Part shown: in pieces, positions 17,345 to 24,210 of the stretch
How the letters are laid out: each line of letters starts with the position of its first letter
How positions within the stretch are numbered: the first letter of the stretch is position 1
DNA from: Planobispora rosea
GTDB taxonomy: Bacteria > Actinomycetota > Actinomycetes > Streptosporangiales > Streptosporangiaceae
Length of the DNA stretch: 64,000 nt
Direction: 5' to 3'
NCBI RefSeq assembly: GCF_014648175.1
Contig: NZ_BMQP01000001.1
Coordinates: 1 to 64,000 of the forward strand
Notes under the pieces: model-generated
Told to the model about the DNA's origin: nothing
What the model saw: the letters and a program-made list of their open reading frames with translations, nothing else
Database searches by the model: none
Program-made: the position numbers and the translations under genes

Positions 17345-17959
17345 CTATCGGGTGGCCCGGTCCCGGATGGCACGCAACATGACCAGCCGGACCAGGCCGC
17401 TGCCCAGCCGGATGATCCGCCAGTAGCGGCCCATGGCCCGCCGGGCGTCCGGGCTGGTGGCCAGGATCCTCGTCTCGGTCACCAGCCGGATCCGGCCCGG
17501 CCGGGCGTCGTCGAGCAGCAGGAAGTTGAACGTCGCCCTGGCGTAGCCGGGCGTGTCGAAGGCCAGGAAGTCGTCGAGGCCGTCGAAGGACGGGTCGTGG
17601 GAGCCGCCCAGCCGCCACCACTGGCCGATCAGCCCCTGGACCAGCTCGCGGCCGGGGTCCACGGCCAGCTGAGTGAAGGGGAAGGACGGCCCGTCCTGCT
17701 GTCCGCGGTCGCCCTGCTGTCCGCGGTCGCCCTGCTGTCCGCGGTCGTCCCGCTGCCCGCGGTCGTCCCGCTGCCCGTTGCCGCCGCGGAGGCGGGAGGC
17801 CAGCTCGCGGACGGCGAACAGGGGCCGGGCCGCCCGCAGGTCCGACAGGCTCAGCGTGGTCACCGCGTCCCAGACCCGCTCGCGCGGGGCGGTGATGACG
17901 ATCTCGTGCCGTTCGGCGAAGTCGGGGCGGGCGATGATCTGGTCAGTCAACGTCCGCAC
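17345..17959 (-). CDS. SRPBCC-like protein with internal Gln/Asp/Arg repeat
   Basis: 204 aa. The N-terminal HEIVITAPRERVWDAVTTLS and the C-terminal FLLLDDARPGRIRLVTETRI resemble the lipid-binding SRPBCC (START/Bet v 1) fold. Between them, about residues 60-90, lies a repeated six-residue unit (GQRDDR/GQQGDR) coded by an 18-bp tandem repeat, probably a flexible loop inserted in the fold. GTG at 17959 is preceded by GAGG and overlaps the upstream SRPBCC gene by 17 bp, so the two are an operon. Ligand unknown. Confidence 0.68.
   Translation of the reverse strand: MRTLTDQIIARPDFAERHEIVITAPRERVWDAVTTLSLSDLRAARPLFAVRELASRLRGGNGQRDDRGQRDDRGQQGDRGQQGDRGQQDGPSFPFTQLAVDPGRELVQGLIGQWWRLGGSHDPSFDGLDDFLAFDTPGYARATFNFLLLDDARPGRIRLVTETRILATSPDARRAMGRYWRIIRLGSGLVRLVMLRAIRDRATR
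17696..17780. repeat. In-frame 18-bp tandem repeat (4 full units plus a partial)
   Basis: Units begin at 17696, 17714, 17732, 17750 and 17768. The first three are nearly identical and the last two are diverged. They code GQQGDR/GQRDDR on the minus strand within the SRPBCC-like gene. Confidence 0.9.
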
Positions 17960-18359
17960 GGCTGGCCTCCCGTTCCAGGTTGTCGAGGAGCCGCTCCAGG
18001 ACGGCGTCGTGCTGCCAGCGGATCAGCACCGGCCACAGCAGCCGGAACAGTCCCGTGGTGCGTCCCTTGATCTCGTGTCGGACGAGGGTGCCGCCTTCGG
18101 CGGGGTGGAGCGTGAAGCCGTGCCCGCCGGTCATCTCCTTGGTGTCGAACCAGATCCGGCGGAAGGGCTCGACGGCGCCGACGCGGTAGCGCATCGGGTC
18201 GTGCTCGACGGGGGCGCCGGGCTTGACGCCCTCGGGGAGGTGGAACCGGCCCTTCTCCTGCGGCCAGAGCCGGTCCCCCTCGCCGCCGAGGCCCATGAGC
18301 AGGTCCCAGACCCGCTCGGGGGACGCGGGGACGACGCGTTCATGCATGTTGTAGACCAC
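17943..18359 (-). CDS. SRPBCC-family protein (polyketide cyclase/dehydrase-like fold)
   Basis: 138 aa. The N-terminal NMHERVVPASPERVWDLLMGLG is a typical SRPBCC start, and GTLVRHEIKGRTTGLFRLLWPVLIRWQHDAVLERLLDNLE is the usual C-terminal helix. Such proteins bind hydrophobic ligands; enzymatic activity is not shown. It is first in a two-gene operon. Two copies of the CCATACG-n4-CGTATGG motif lie 10-50 bp upstream, making it a strong candidate target of the TetR gene at 19600. Confidence 0.82.
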   Translation of the reverse strand: MVYNMHERVVPASPERVWDLLMGLGGEGDRLWPQEKGRFHLPEGVKPGAPVEHDPMRYRVGAVEPFRRIWFDTKEMTGGHGFTLHPAEGGTLVRHEIKGRTTGLFRLLWPVLIRWQHDAVLERLLDNLEREASRADVD

Positions 18360-18368
18360 GAGCCACCT

Positions 18369-18386
18369 CCATACGGTTGCGTATGG
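18369..18386. promoter_or_regulatory. TetR operator candidate, site 1
   Basis: CCATACG-GTTG-CGTATGG has perfect 7-bp arms. It is 10 bp upstream of the SRPBCC start codon and shares both arms exactly with the site upstream of the TetR gene at 19600. Confidence 0.8.
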
Positions 18387-18391
18387 TTGGA

Positions 18392-18409
18392 CTATACGCC
18401 CGCGTATGG
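18392..18409. promoter_or_regulatory. TetR operator candidate, site 2
   Basis: CTATACG-CCCG-CGTATGG has one arm mismatch. It starts 23 bp after site 1, about two helical turns, and shares its spacer and flank (GGAAG) with the site at 19570. Confidence 0.78.
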
Positions 18410-18467
18410 AAGGGCGGTGAAGCGCCCCCCGGGCCCGGCGGCGTGCGCCGCCGGGAGTGCGGAGGGC

Positions 18468-18500
18468 GGGCGGCGATCGGGCGGCGATCGGGCGGCGATC
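18468..18500. repeat. Three perfect 11-bp direct repeats upstream of the hydrolase gene
   Basis: GGGCGGCGATC occurs three times end to end, about one helical turn per unit. It lies 70 bp upstream of the predicted hydrolase promoter and could be a regulator array or simple replication slippage. Confidence 0.7.
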
Positions 18501-18552
18501 GGGGGAGCGGTTCTGGCGGCCGATTCTGGCGGAGATGGAGGGGGTGCGTTTT

Positions 18553-18601
18553 TCTAACGGAAAAACATGTCTTGACCCGTTAGATCCTCATCCACTAGAA
18601 C
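18553..18601 (+). promoter_or_regulatory. Promoter with overlapping inverted repeat for the hydrolase gene
   Basis: TTGACC at 18572-18577 and TAGAAC at 18596-18601, spaced 18 bp, resemble a housekeeping promoter. The inverted repeat TCTAACGG (18553-18560) / CCGTTAGA (18577-18584) overlaps the -35 box, consistent with repression by an unknown regulator. Confidence 0.5.
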
Positions 18602-18633
18602 TGACGCGTCAGCCCCTCCGAAAGGCATGTGAG

Positions 18634-19518
18634 ATGACACTCCTGGACGTCCCCCGCACGGTCCACCGCCACCTCGACGTCGACGGCGTGCGGGTCTTCT
18701 ACCGCGACTCGGCGCCGGACCGGACCGACGCCCCGGTCATGCTGCTGCTGCACGGTTTCCCGTCGGCGTCGCACCAGTTCCGCAGGCTCATCGACGTCCT
18801 GGGCGGCCGGTACCGCCTGATCGCCCCGGACTATCCCGGGTTCGGGCACACCGAGGTCCCGGACGGGTTCGCCTACGGCTTCGACCGGCTGGCCGACGTC
18901 ATGGAGGGTTTCGCCGACCGGCTCGGCCTGACCCGGTTCGTGATGTACGTCTTCGACTTCGGCGCCCCCGTCGGCTTCCGGCTGGCGACCCGGCGCCCCG
19001 AGTGGATCGCGGGCCTGGTCGTCCAGAACGGCAACGCCTACGAGGAGGGGCTGTCGCCGCAGGCCCGCGACTTCATCGCGCTGCGTCCGGACGTCGCCGG
19101 CGCCGAGGAGACCGTCCGCGGCCTGCTGACGCTCCCGGCGACCCGGGGCCAGTACGAGGGCGGCACCGGCGACGCCGAGCTCGTCGCCCCCGACGGCTGG
19201 ACCCTCGACCAGCACTTCCTCGACCTGCCGGGACGGAAGGAGGCGCAGGTCGCCCTCGCCTTCGACTACCACGCCAACGTCGAGCGGTACCCGGCCTGGC
19301 AGGCCTGGCTGCGCGAGCACACCCCGCCGACGCTCATCACGTGGGGCCGGGGCGACCCGTTCTTCACCGAGGCGGGCGCCCGCGCCTACCTGCGCGACCT
19401 GCCGGAGGCCGAGCTCCACATCCTGGACACCGGCCACTTCGCGCTGGAGGAGAAGCTGCCCGAGATCGCCCCGCTGATCGCGGACTTCCTCGACCGCGTC
19501 GGGAAGCCCGGGAAGTGA
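18634..19518 (+). CDS. Alpha/beta hydrolase, haloalkane dehalogenase / epoxide hydrolase-like
   Basis: 294 aa. The oxyanion motif is LLHGFPSASHQFR. The nucleophile position carries Asp rather than Ser (VFDFGAPVG, near residue 107), the pattern of epoxide hydrolases and haloalkane dehalogenases. A second acid is in WGRGDPFFTE and the base His in TGHFALE near the C-terminus. ATG at 18634 has AAAGG 8 nt upstream. It is cytosolic, with no signal peptide. It is followed by a TetR gene on the same strand that has its own operator. Substrate unknown. Confidence 0.83.
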   Translation: MTLLDVPRTVHRHLDVDGVRVFYRDSAPDRTDAPVMLLLHGFPSASHQFRRLIDVLGGRYRLIAPDYPGFGHTEVPDGFAYGFDRLADVMEGFADRLGLTRFVMYVFDFGAPVGFRLATRRPEWIAGLVVQNGNAYEEGLSPQARDFIALRPDVAGAEETVRGLLTLPATRGQYEGGTGDAELVAPDGWTLDQHFLDLPGRKEAQVALAFDYHANVERYPAWQAWLREHTPPTLITWGRGDPFFTEAGARAYLRDLPEAELHILDTGHFALEEKLPEIAPLIADFLDRVGKPGK

Positions 19519-19569
19519 CACCCCGGCGCGGGGCCGCGGGCGGTGTCCGGGCGGTCGCGTGCGATCCGG

Positions 19570-19587
19570 CCATACGCCCGCGTATGG
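19570..19587. promoter_or_regulatory. TetR operator candidate, site 3 (autoregulatory)
   Basis: CCATACG-CCCG-CGTATGG is a perfect palindrome with a 4-bp spacer, 12 bp before the ATG of the TetR gene. Its arms match the two sites at 18369-18409. Confidence 0.85.
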
Positions 19588-19599
19588 AAGACTGTCCGG

Positions 19600-20145
19600 A
19601 TGGGGCGGCTGAGTGCGGAGGACTGGGCGGTGGCGGCGCTGGAGGCGCTGGCCGAGGGCGGACTGGCGGCCGTCGCGGTGGAGCCGGTGGCCGTACGGCT
19701 CGGCGCCACCAAGGGCAGCTTCTACTGGCACTTCGCCAACCGCCGGGCGCTGGTCGAGGCCGCGCTCGCCCGCTGGGAGGCCGGGACCGAGGAGGTCATC
19801 GCCGGGCTGCAGAAGATCCCCGACCCGGTCCTGCGCATGCGCACGCTGCTGGAGTTCGCCTTCGGTGACCCGGTCGACGCCAAGGTCGCCTTCCAGCTGA
19901 TCAGCGCGGCCGACGATCCGCTCGTCGCCGAGACGGCCCGCCGGGTGAGCGCGCGGCGGCTGGAGTTCATGCAGGCGGTCCTGGAAGAGGCCGGTCAGCC
20001 GCCCGGGCTCGCCCGGGGACGCGCCGTCGTGGGCTACAGCGTCTACCTCGGCATGGCCTCGCTGCACCGCGTCGGCGCCGTGGACGAGCCCATCGGCGCC
20101 TTCATGGACCTGGCCCTGTCCGAGATGGGACTCATAGACCGTTAG
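19600..20145 (+). CDS. TetR-family transcriptional regulator
   Basis: 181 aa. The helix-turn-helix reads WAVAALEALAEGGLAAVAVEPVAVRLGATKGSFYWHF in outline, with a C-terminal TetR ligand domain. The ATG at 19600 is preferred over the open upstream extension because that extension runs through the palindromic operator. The same operator recurs at the SRPBCC operon 1.2 kb away, so it probably represses itself and that operon. The alpha/beta hydrolase between them is likely functionally linked, but its own promoter carries a different palindrome. Confidence 0.87.
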   Translation: MGRLSAEDWAVAALEALAEGGLAAVAVEPVAVRLGATKGSFYWHFANRRALVEAALARWEAGTEEVIAGLQKIPDPVLRMRTLLEFAFGDPVDAKVAFQLISAADDPLVAETARRVSARRLEFMQAVLEEAGQPPGLARGRAVVGYSVYLGMASLHRVGAVDEPIGAFMDLALSEMGLIDR

Positions 20146-20153
20146 ACGGGAGG

Positions 20154-20174
20154 GGCGGGTGATTCCGGCCCGCC
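20154..20174. terminator. Weak hairpin between converging TetR and LLM genes
   Basis: GGCGGG at 20154-20159 pairs with CCCGCC at 20169-20174 across 9 nt. No T-run. A possible terminator only. Confidence 0.25.
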
Positions 20175-20209
20175 GCCGGGGGAGCGGTCACGGCGCGGTC
20201 ATATCGCGG

Positions 20210-21094
20210 TCACATCTTCGCGATGACCTCCTCGGCGAAGCGTTCCAGGGTGGCGGTCTTGAGGGCGATGCCGTCCCCGCCGTACCGCTCCTTCTCCTCC
20301 GGGGTGGCCAGCCACCAGGGGGCGGCCATCGTGCCGGTGACGCCCTTGTCGGCGAAGCGGCGGTAGGTTCCGGCGTCGGGCATGACGGCCAGCGGGGCGA
20401 TGATCTCCAGGGCGTCCCGCGGCCTGCCGTACTCCTCCAGATAGCGCCGCAGGTCGGCGAGGACCGCGTCGAGCCGCTCCTCCGTGTAGATGCGGTTGCC
20501 GATCCAGCCGTCGCCCAGCCGGGCCGCCCGGCGCAGCGCCGCCTCGCTGTCGCCGCCGACGAAGAACGGCACGGGCGCGGCGGGCACGGGGCAGATCGAC
20601 AGCGGGCCGAAGTCGAAGTGCCTGCCGTGGTGCTCGACCGTGCCCCCGGCCCAGAGCGCCCGCAGCGCCGGGATCATCTCGTCCAGTCTCCGGCCCCGGG
20701 TGTGGAAGTCCTGGCCGGTCTGGACGAACTCCTCCTTGCACCAGCCGACCCCGACCCCGAAGGAGACCCTGTCGCCGGACAGGACGGCGGCCGTCGAGAC
20801 CTGCTTGGCGACGGTGAACAGGTCGCGGGCCGGGGCGACGTAGACGTTGGGCGCGAAGCGCAGGGCCGAGGTGACCGCCGCCATCGCGCCGATCGTCACC
20901 CACACGTCCGGCCAGTGCGTGCCGGCGTCCCAGCGGGGGGCGCCGGTGTCGGAGTAGGGGTAGGGGGAGTCGAAGTCGGCGTAGAAGATGTGGTCGGACA
21001 GCGTGAGCGTGTGGATGCCGCAGCGCTCCGCCACCCGGGCCAGCTCCAGGAACTGGTCGGTCGGAACGAATGACGCCCCCAGCCAGAACTGCAC
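20210..21094 (-). CDS. LLM-class F420/FMN-dependent oxidoreductase
   Basis: 294 aa of the luciferase-like monooxygenase fold. Family landmarks are the N-terminal barrel strand with LARVAERCGIHTLTLSDHI, the FAPNVYVAPARDLFTVAKQVSTAAVLSGDRVSFGVGVGW segment, and PVPFFVGGDSEAALRRAARLGDGWIGN. These are typical of the TIGR03619-like F420 subgroup. GTG at 21094 has GGGAGG 4 nt upstream. It is third in a minus-strand operon after a hydrolase and another LLM gene. Cofactor choice and substrate cannot be assigned. Confidence 0.87.
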   Translation of the reverse strand: MQFWLGASFVPTDQFLELARVAERCGIHTLTLSDHIFYADFDSPYPYSDTGAPRWDAGTHWPDVWVTIGAMAAVTSALRFAPNVYVAPARDLFTVAKQVSTAAVLSGDRVSFGVGVGWCKEEFVQTGQDFHTRGRRLDEMIPALRALWAGGTVEHHGRHFDFGPLSICPVPAAPVPFFVGGDSEAALRRAARLGDGWIGNRIYTEERLDAVLADLRRYLEEYGRPRDALEIIAPLAVMPDAGTYRRFADKGVTGTMAAPWWLATPEEKERYGGDGIALKTATLERFAEEVIAKM

Positions 21095-21107
21095 GGATCC
21101 TCCCGGA

Positions 21108-22358
21108 TCAGTCGGCGAACTCGGGGATGACCTTGGTGGCGAAGAGTTCGAGGTTGCGCTTGACGGTGTCGAGCGGGAGCACGCCCTGCTGGCCCTGCAT
21201 GAACAGGCCGAACCACTCCAGGTCGGGCATGCGGTCGAGCATGCGCTGGATGCCGCGCTTGACGTCGTCGGGGCCGCCCAGCAGGGCCATCTCGACCTCG
21301 TTCATGCGCTTGAAGTCACCCTTCTCCGGGCTGATCGGCTTGTGCTTGTCGTCCTCCTGCTTGCGCAGGACCTCCAGGTAGCCGAAGGGCCCGAAGAAGG
21401 CCGCGAAGTCCTTCTGCATGCCCTTGCCGTAGGTGGCGATGGCCTCCTCGCGGGTGTCGGCCATACCGACGATCTTGAGGATGCCGGTGTGCTCGCCCAG
21501 CTTGTAGTCCCGGCCGCACCTGGCCGACTCCTCCTGGTAGAGCCGGGCCTTGGCGGCGTGCTCGTCCGGGTTCGGGGTGAACATCCACGGCAGGATGTCC
21601 TCCTGGGCGGCGCGGATCACCGAGCGGTCGGAGATGGTGAACGGCTGCCACAGCTCCGGGTAGGGGTTCTGGTACGGCTTGGGACCGACCGAGACGGCGT
21701 GGATGCGGCCCTGCTCGTCCACCTCGCCGGGGGCGCCGAACGTGCGCGTCCACTCCAGCGCCGGCCAGCCCTCGATCCCCTCGTACGGCGAGGGCACCTC
21801 GTAGTCCAGCACGTCCGACTTGTAGCGCAGGGTGTCCTGGGTCCACGCCATCTTCATGATCTTCAGCACCTCGCCGAAGACGTCGAAGTTGCGGGTGTCG
21901 GAGGCCGAGCCGTCGGAGCGGGCGGCGGCGGCGTGCCAGCGCTGGCCGAGCACGTTCATCCACCGGTTCTGGTAGCCGCGGGCCACGCCCAGGCGGAGCC
22001 GCCCCCTGCTGAAGTGGTCCAGCAGCGCCACGTCCTCGGCGGCGCGGATCGGGTCCCAGGCCGGCAGCACGATGCCCAGCGGGGCCAGCAGGATGCGCTC
22101 GGTCCGGGCGGCCAGGTCGGTGAGGAACATCAGCGGGTTGACCGAGAACTCGAAGCCCTCGGAGTGGAAGTGGTGCTCGGTCATCATGAGCGCGTCGAAG
22201 CCGATCTGGTCGGCGTGGACCGCGATCTCGCGCACCTCGTGCAGCAGCGCCTGGTAGGACTCGACGTCGCGGCCGATCGGCCGCTTGGCGACGGCGTTCG
22301 CCTCCTGGGAGTAGCCCGAGCCGGGAATCTGCGGGTTGAGGAATATCGAGAACTTCAC
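21108..22358 (-). CDS. LLM-class oxidoreductase, long form (416 aa)
   Basis: A luciferase-like monooxygenase of about 416 aa, beginning VKFSIFLNPQ. The DALMMTEHHF, LAPLGIVLPAWDPIRAAEDVALLDHFSRGRLRLGVARGYQ and C-terminal LFMQGQQGVLPLDTVKRNLELFA segments identify the family. Its central region is larger than in the neighbouring 275-295-aa LLM proteins. GTG at 22358 has AAGGAG 9 nt upstream and overlaps the upstream hydrolase stop as GTGA, indicating translational coupling. Likely uses reduced flavin or F420 to oxidise an organic substrate. Confidence 0.88.
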   Translation of the reverse strand: MKFSIFLNPQIPGSGYSQEANAVAKRPIGRDVESYQALLHEVREIAVHADQIGFDALMMTEHHFHSEGFEFSVNPLMFLTDLAARTERILLAPLGIVLPAWDPIRAAEDVALLDHFSRGRLRLGVARGYQNRWMNVLGQRWHAAAARSDGSASDTRNFDVFGEVLKIMKMAWTQDTLRYKSDVLDYEVPSPYEGIEGWPALEWTRTFGAPGEVDEQGRIHAVSVGPKPYQNPYPELWQPFTISDRSVIRAAQEDILPWMFTPNPDEHAAKARLYQEESARCGRDYKLGEHTGILKIVGMADTREEAIATYGKGMQKDFAAFFGPFGYLEVLRKQEDDKHKPISPEKGDFKRMNEVEMALLGGPDDVKRGIQRMLDRMPDLEWFGLFMQGQQGVLPLDTVKRNLELFATKVIPEFAD

Positions 22359-23149
22359 GACGACAGACTCCTTAGCCAGTTGGTGACGACGAGCAGGAAC
22401 TCCGCTGGGCGTTCCTCGTGCAGCCGGTGGCTGCTGCCCTCCCAGGTGACGACCTTGGAGCGCGGGTCCTTCAGCAGCCCCGCCTCCCAGGCGGCCTGGT
22501 CCGGGTCGAACCAGAAACTCAGCACCGGGCACTCCCGGCGCGCCAGGTAGGCGTCGGAGTTGTGACGGACCCCGAGCGCGTCCGGGCCGCCGAACATCGC
22601 CTCGAACGCCTGGAGCAGCACGTGCGGGGCGGTGCCGAGGATCCGGCGCCGGTGCCACTCGCGCAGCCACGCGGGGGTCGCCCGGTTGGCCGTCCACCGG
22701 TCGTTGGCCAGGGACACGCCCACGGCGTCCTCGCGCATCCGCTGGATCATCGCGGGGAAGGCGTCGGCCACCGGGCCCGCGAAGCCGTACCCGGGATCGA
22801 CCGCGACCACCGCGCTGACCAGCGAGGGGTGCTCCACCGCCAGGTGGGAGACGATCTGCCCGCCCATCGAGTGGCCGATCGCGACGCACGACCCGACCCC
22901 CAGCTCCGCGCAGAGCCGGGCCATGTCGCCGGCCATCGCGCGGGGGGTGTTCCCGGTCTCCGGGGCGGAGGAGTAGCCGTGCCCGCGCATGTCGGCGGCG
23001 ATCACCCGGTGGTGCTCGGCCAGCGCCGGGATGTGGTGGACCCACTCGTGGGAGTCCGATCCCAGGCCGTGGACGAGCAGCAGCGTCGTGTCCCCCGTAC
23101 CGTCGTCGGTGTGGAACAGCCGTACGCCGTCCAATTCCGTGAACGCCAT
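22355..23149 (-). CDS. Alpha/beta hydrolase
   Basis: 264 aa. Oxyanion region LLLVHGLGSDSHEW; nucleophile elbow AIGHSMGGQ (Ser near residue 92); acid in SFWFDPDQ and base His in EGSSHRLHEE near the C-terminus. ATG at 23149 follows GGAAGGGGG. It leads an operon with two LLM oxidoreductases and overlaps the next gene by 4 bp, suggesting it hydrolyses an ester, lactone or C-C bond produced in the same pathway. Its promoter is shared with the divergent LLM gene and contains two CAAGC-type operators. Confidence 0.86.
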   Translation of the reverse strand: MAFTELDGVRLFHTDDGTGDTTLLLVHGLGSDSHEWVHHIPALAEHHRVIAADMRGHGYSSAPETGNTPRAMAGDMARLCAELGVGSCVAIGHSMGGQIVSHLAVEHPSLVSAVVAVDPGYGFAGPVADAFPAMIQRMREDAVGVSLANDRWTANRATPAWLREWHRRRILGTAPHVLLQAFEAMFGGPDALGVRHNSDAYLARRECPVLSFWFDPDQAAWEAGLLKDPRSKVVTWEGSSHRLHEERPAEFLLVVTNWLRSLSS

Positions 23150-23265
23150 GAGCCCCCTTCCGTGAGGACCGCCGGGCCCGCCGGGTCGCCCCTCCCGAGT
23201 GCCGCGGACGGCCCGGCCGCCGGCCTCGTCATCCGCGACGTGAGCACGCTACCCTAGGAATGGTA

Positions 23266-23283
23266 ACCGAGCAATCGCTTGGT
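23266..23283. promoter_or_regulatory. CAAGC-type operator, site a1
   Basis: ACCGAGC-AATC-GCTTGGT matches the recurring consensus ACCAAGC-n4-GCTTGGT at 13 of 14 arm positions. It lies between a divergent hydrolase/LLM operon and an LLM gene, 11 bp after a TACCCT -10-like box at 23250-23255. Confidence 0.8.
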
Positions 23284-23286
23284 TCG

Positions 23287-23304
23287 CCAAGCGGGTACGC
23301 TTGG
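23287..23304. promoter_or_regulatory. CAAGC-type operator variant, site a2
   Basis: CCAAGCG-GGTA-CGCTTGG has perfect 7-bp arms. Its CCAAGC and GCTTGG cores are spaced 6 bp apart rather than 4. It starts exactly 21 bp after site a1, two helical turns, so both could be bound on the same DNA face. Confidence 0.7.
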
Positions 23305-23367
23305 TCGGCGTGCCGGGCCGGGCGGATCCGCCCGGTCACGCGGATGGAGCGGGAACCGGAGGTCGTC

Positions 23368-24201
23368 ATGCGGCTGGGTGTCACGATGTTCGCCACCGAC
23401 ACGGCGATGCCGGTCGCCGAGCTGGCCCGGGCCGCCGAGGAGCGCGGGTTCGTCTCCCTCTATCTGCCCGAGCACACGCACATCCCGGTCTCGCGCCGCA
23501 CGCCCCCCGCCGGCGGGCAGGAGACGCTCCCGGAGGAGTACCGTCGCACGCTCGACCCGCTGGTGGCCCTCTCCCACGCCGCCGCCGTGACCGAGCGGCT
23601 CGCCCTGGGCACCGGGATCATGCTCGTCGCCCAGCGGGAGCCCCTCGTGACCGCCAAGGCCGTCGCCACCCTCGACCACCTCTCCGGCGGCCGGGTGGTG
23701 CTCGGTGTCGGGTTCGGCTGGAACGTGGAGGAGGTCGAAAATCACTGCGGACCGGACGGCTTCGGCTCCCGCAGGGACGTCGCCCGCGAGCACGTGCTCG
23801 CGATGAAGGAGCTGTGGAGCCGGGAGGAGGCGGGCTTCGAGGGGCGCCACGTGCGCTTCGAGCCCTCGTGGTCCTGGCCCAAGCCGATCTCCGGGCCGCC
23901 CGTCTACCTCGGCGGCGCGGCGGGCCCGAAGCTGTTCGCGCACGTCGCCGAGTACGGCGACGGCTGGATGCCGATCGGCGGCAGGGGGGTGCGGGCCGCC
24001 CTTCCGGCGCTGCGCGAGGCCTGCGAGAAGGCCGGGCGGCCGATGGCCAAGGTGATCCCGTTCGGCACCCTCCCGAACCAGGAGAAGCTCGGCTACTACG
24101 CGGACATGGGCATCGAGGAGGTCGTGCTCAGCCTGCCCAGCGCGCCCGCGGACCGGGTGCTGCCCGTGCTCGATGACTACGCCAGATTCATCACGTTATA
24201 G
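23368..24201 (+). CDS. LLM-class F420-dependent oxidoreductase
   Basis: 277 aa, a TIGR03619-like luciferase-family protein. Recognisable segments are LARAAEERGFVSLYLPEHTHIP, LGTGIMLVAQREPLVTAKAVATLDHLSGGRVVLGVGFGWNVEE and PPVYLGGAAGPKLFAHVAEYGDGW. ATG at 23368 has GGAGG about 5 nt upstream; the frame is open to 23260, but that extension runs through two operators. It is divergent from the hydrolase/LLM operon and is probably coregulated with it. Substrate unknown. Confidence 0.88.
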   Translation: MRLGVTMFATDTAMPVAELARAAEERGFVSLYLPEHTHIPVSRRTPPAGGQETLPEEYRRTLDPLVALSHAAAVTERLALGTGIMLVAQREPLVTAKAVATLDHLSGGRVVLGVGFGWNVEEVENHCGPDGFGSRRDVAREHVLAMKELWSREEAGFEGRHVRFEPSWSWPKPISGPPVYLGGAAGPKLFAHVAEYGDGWMPIGGRGVRAALPALREACEKAGRPMAKVIPFGTLPNQEKLGYYADMGIEEVVLSLPSAPADRVLPVLDDYARFITL

Positions 24202-24210
24202 TCGGGTCTC

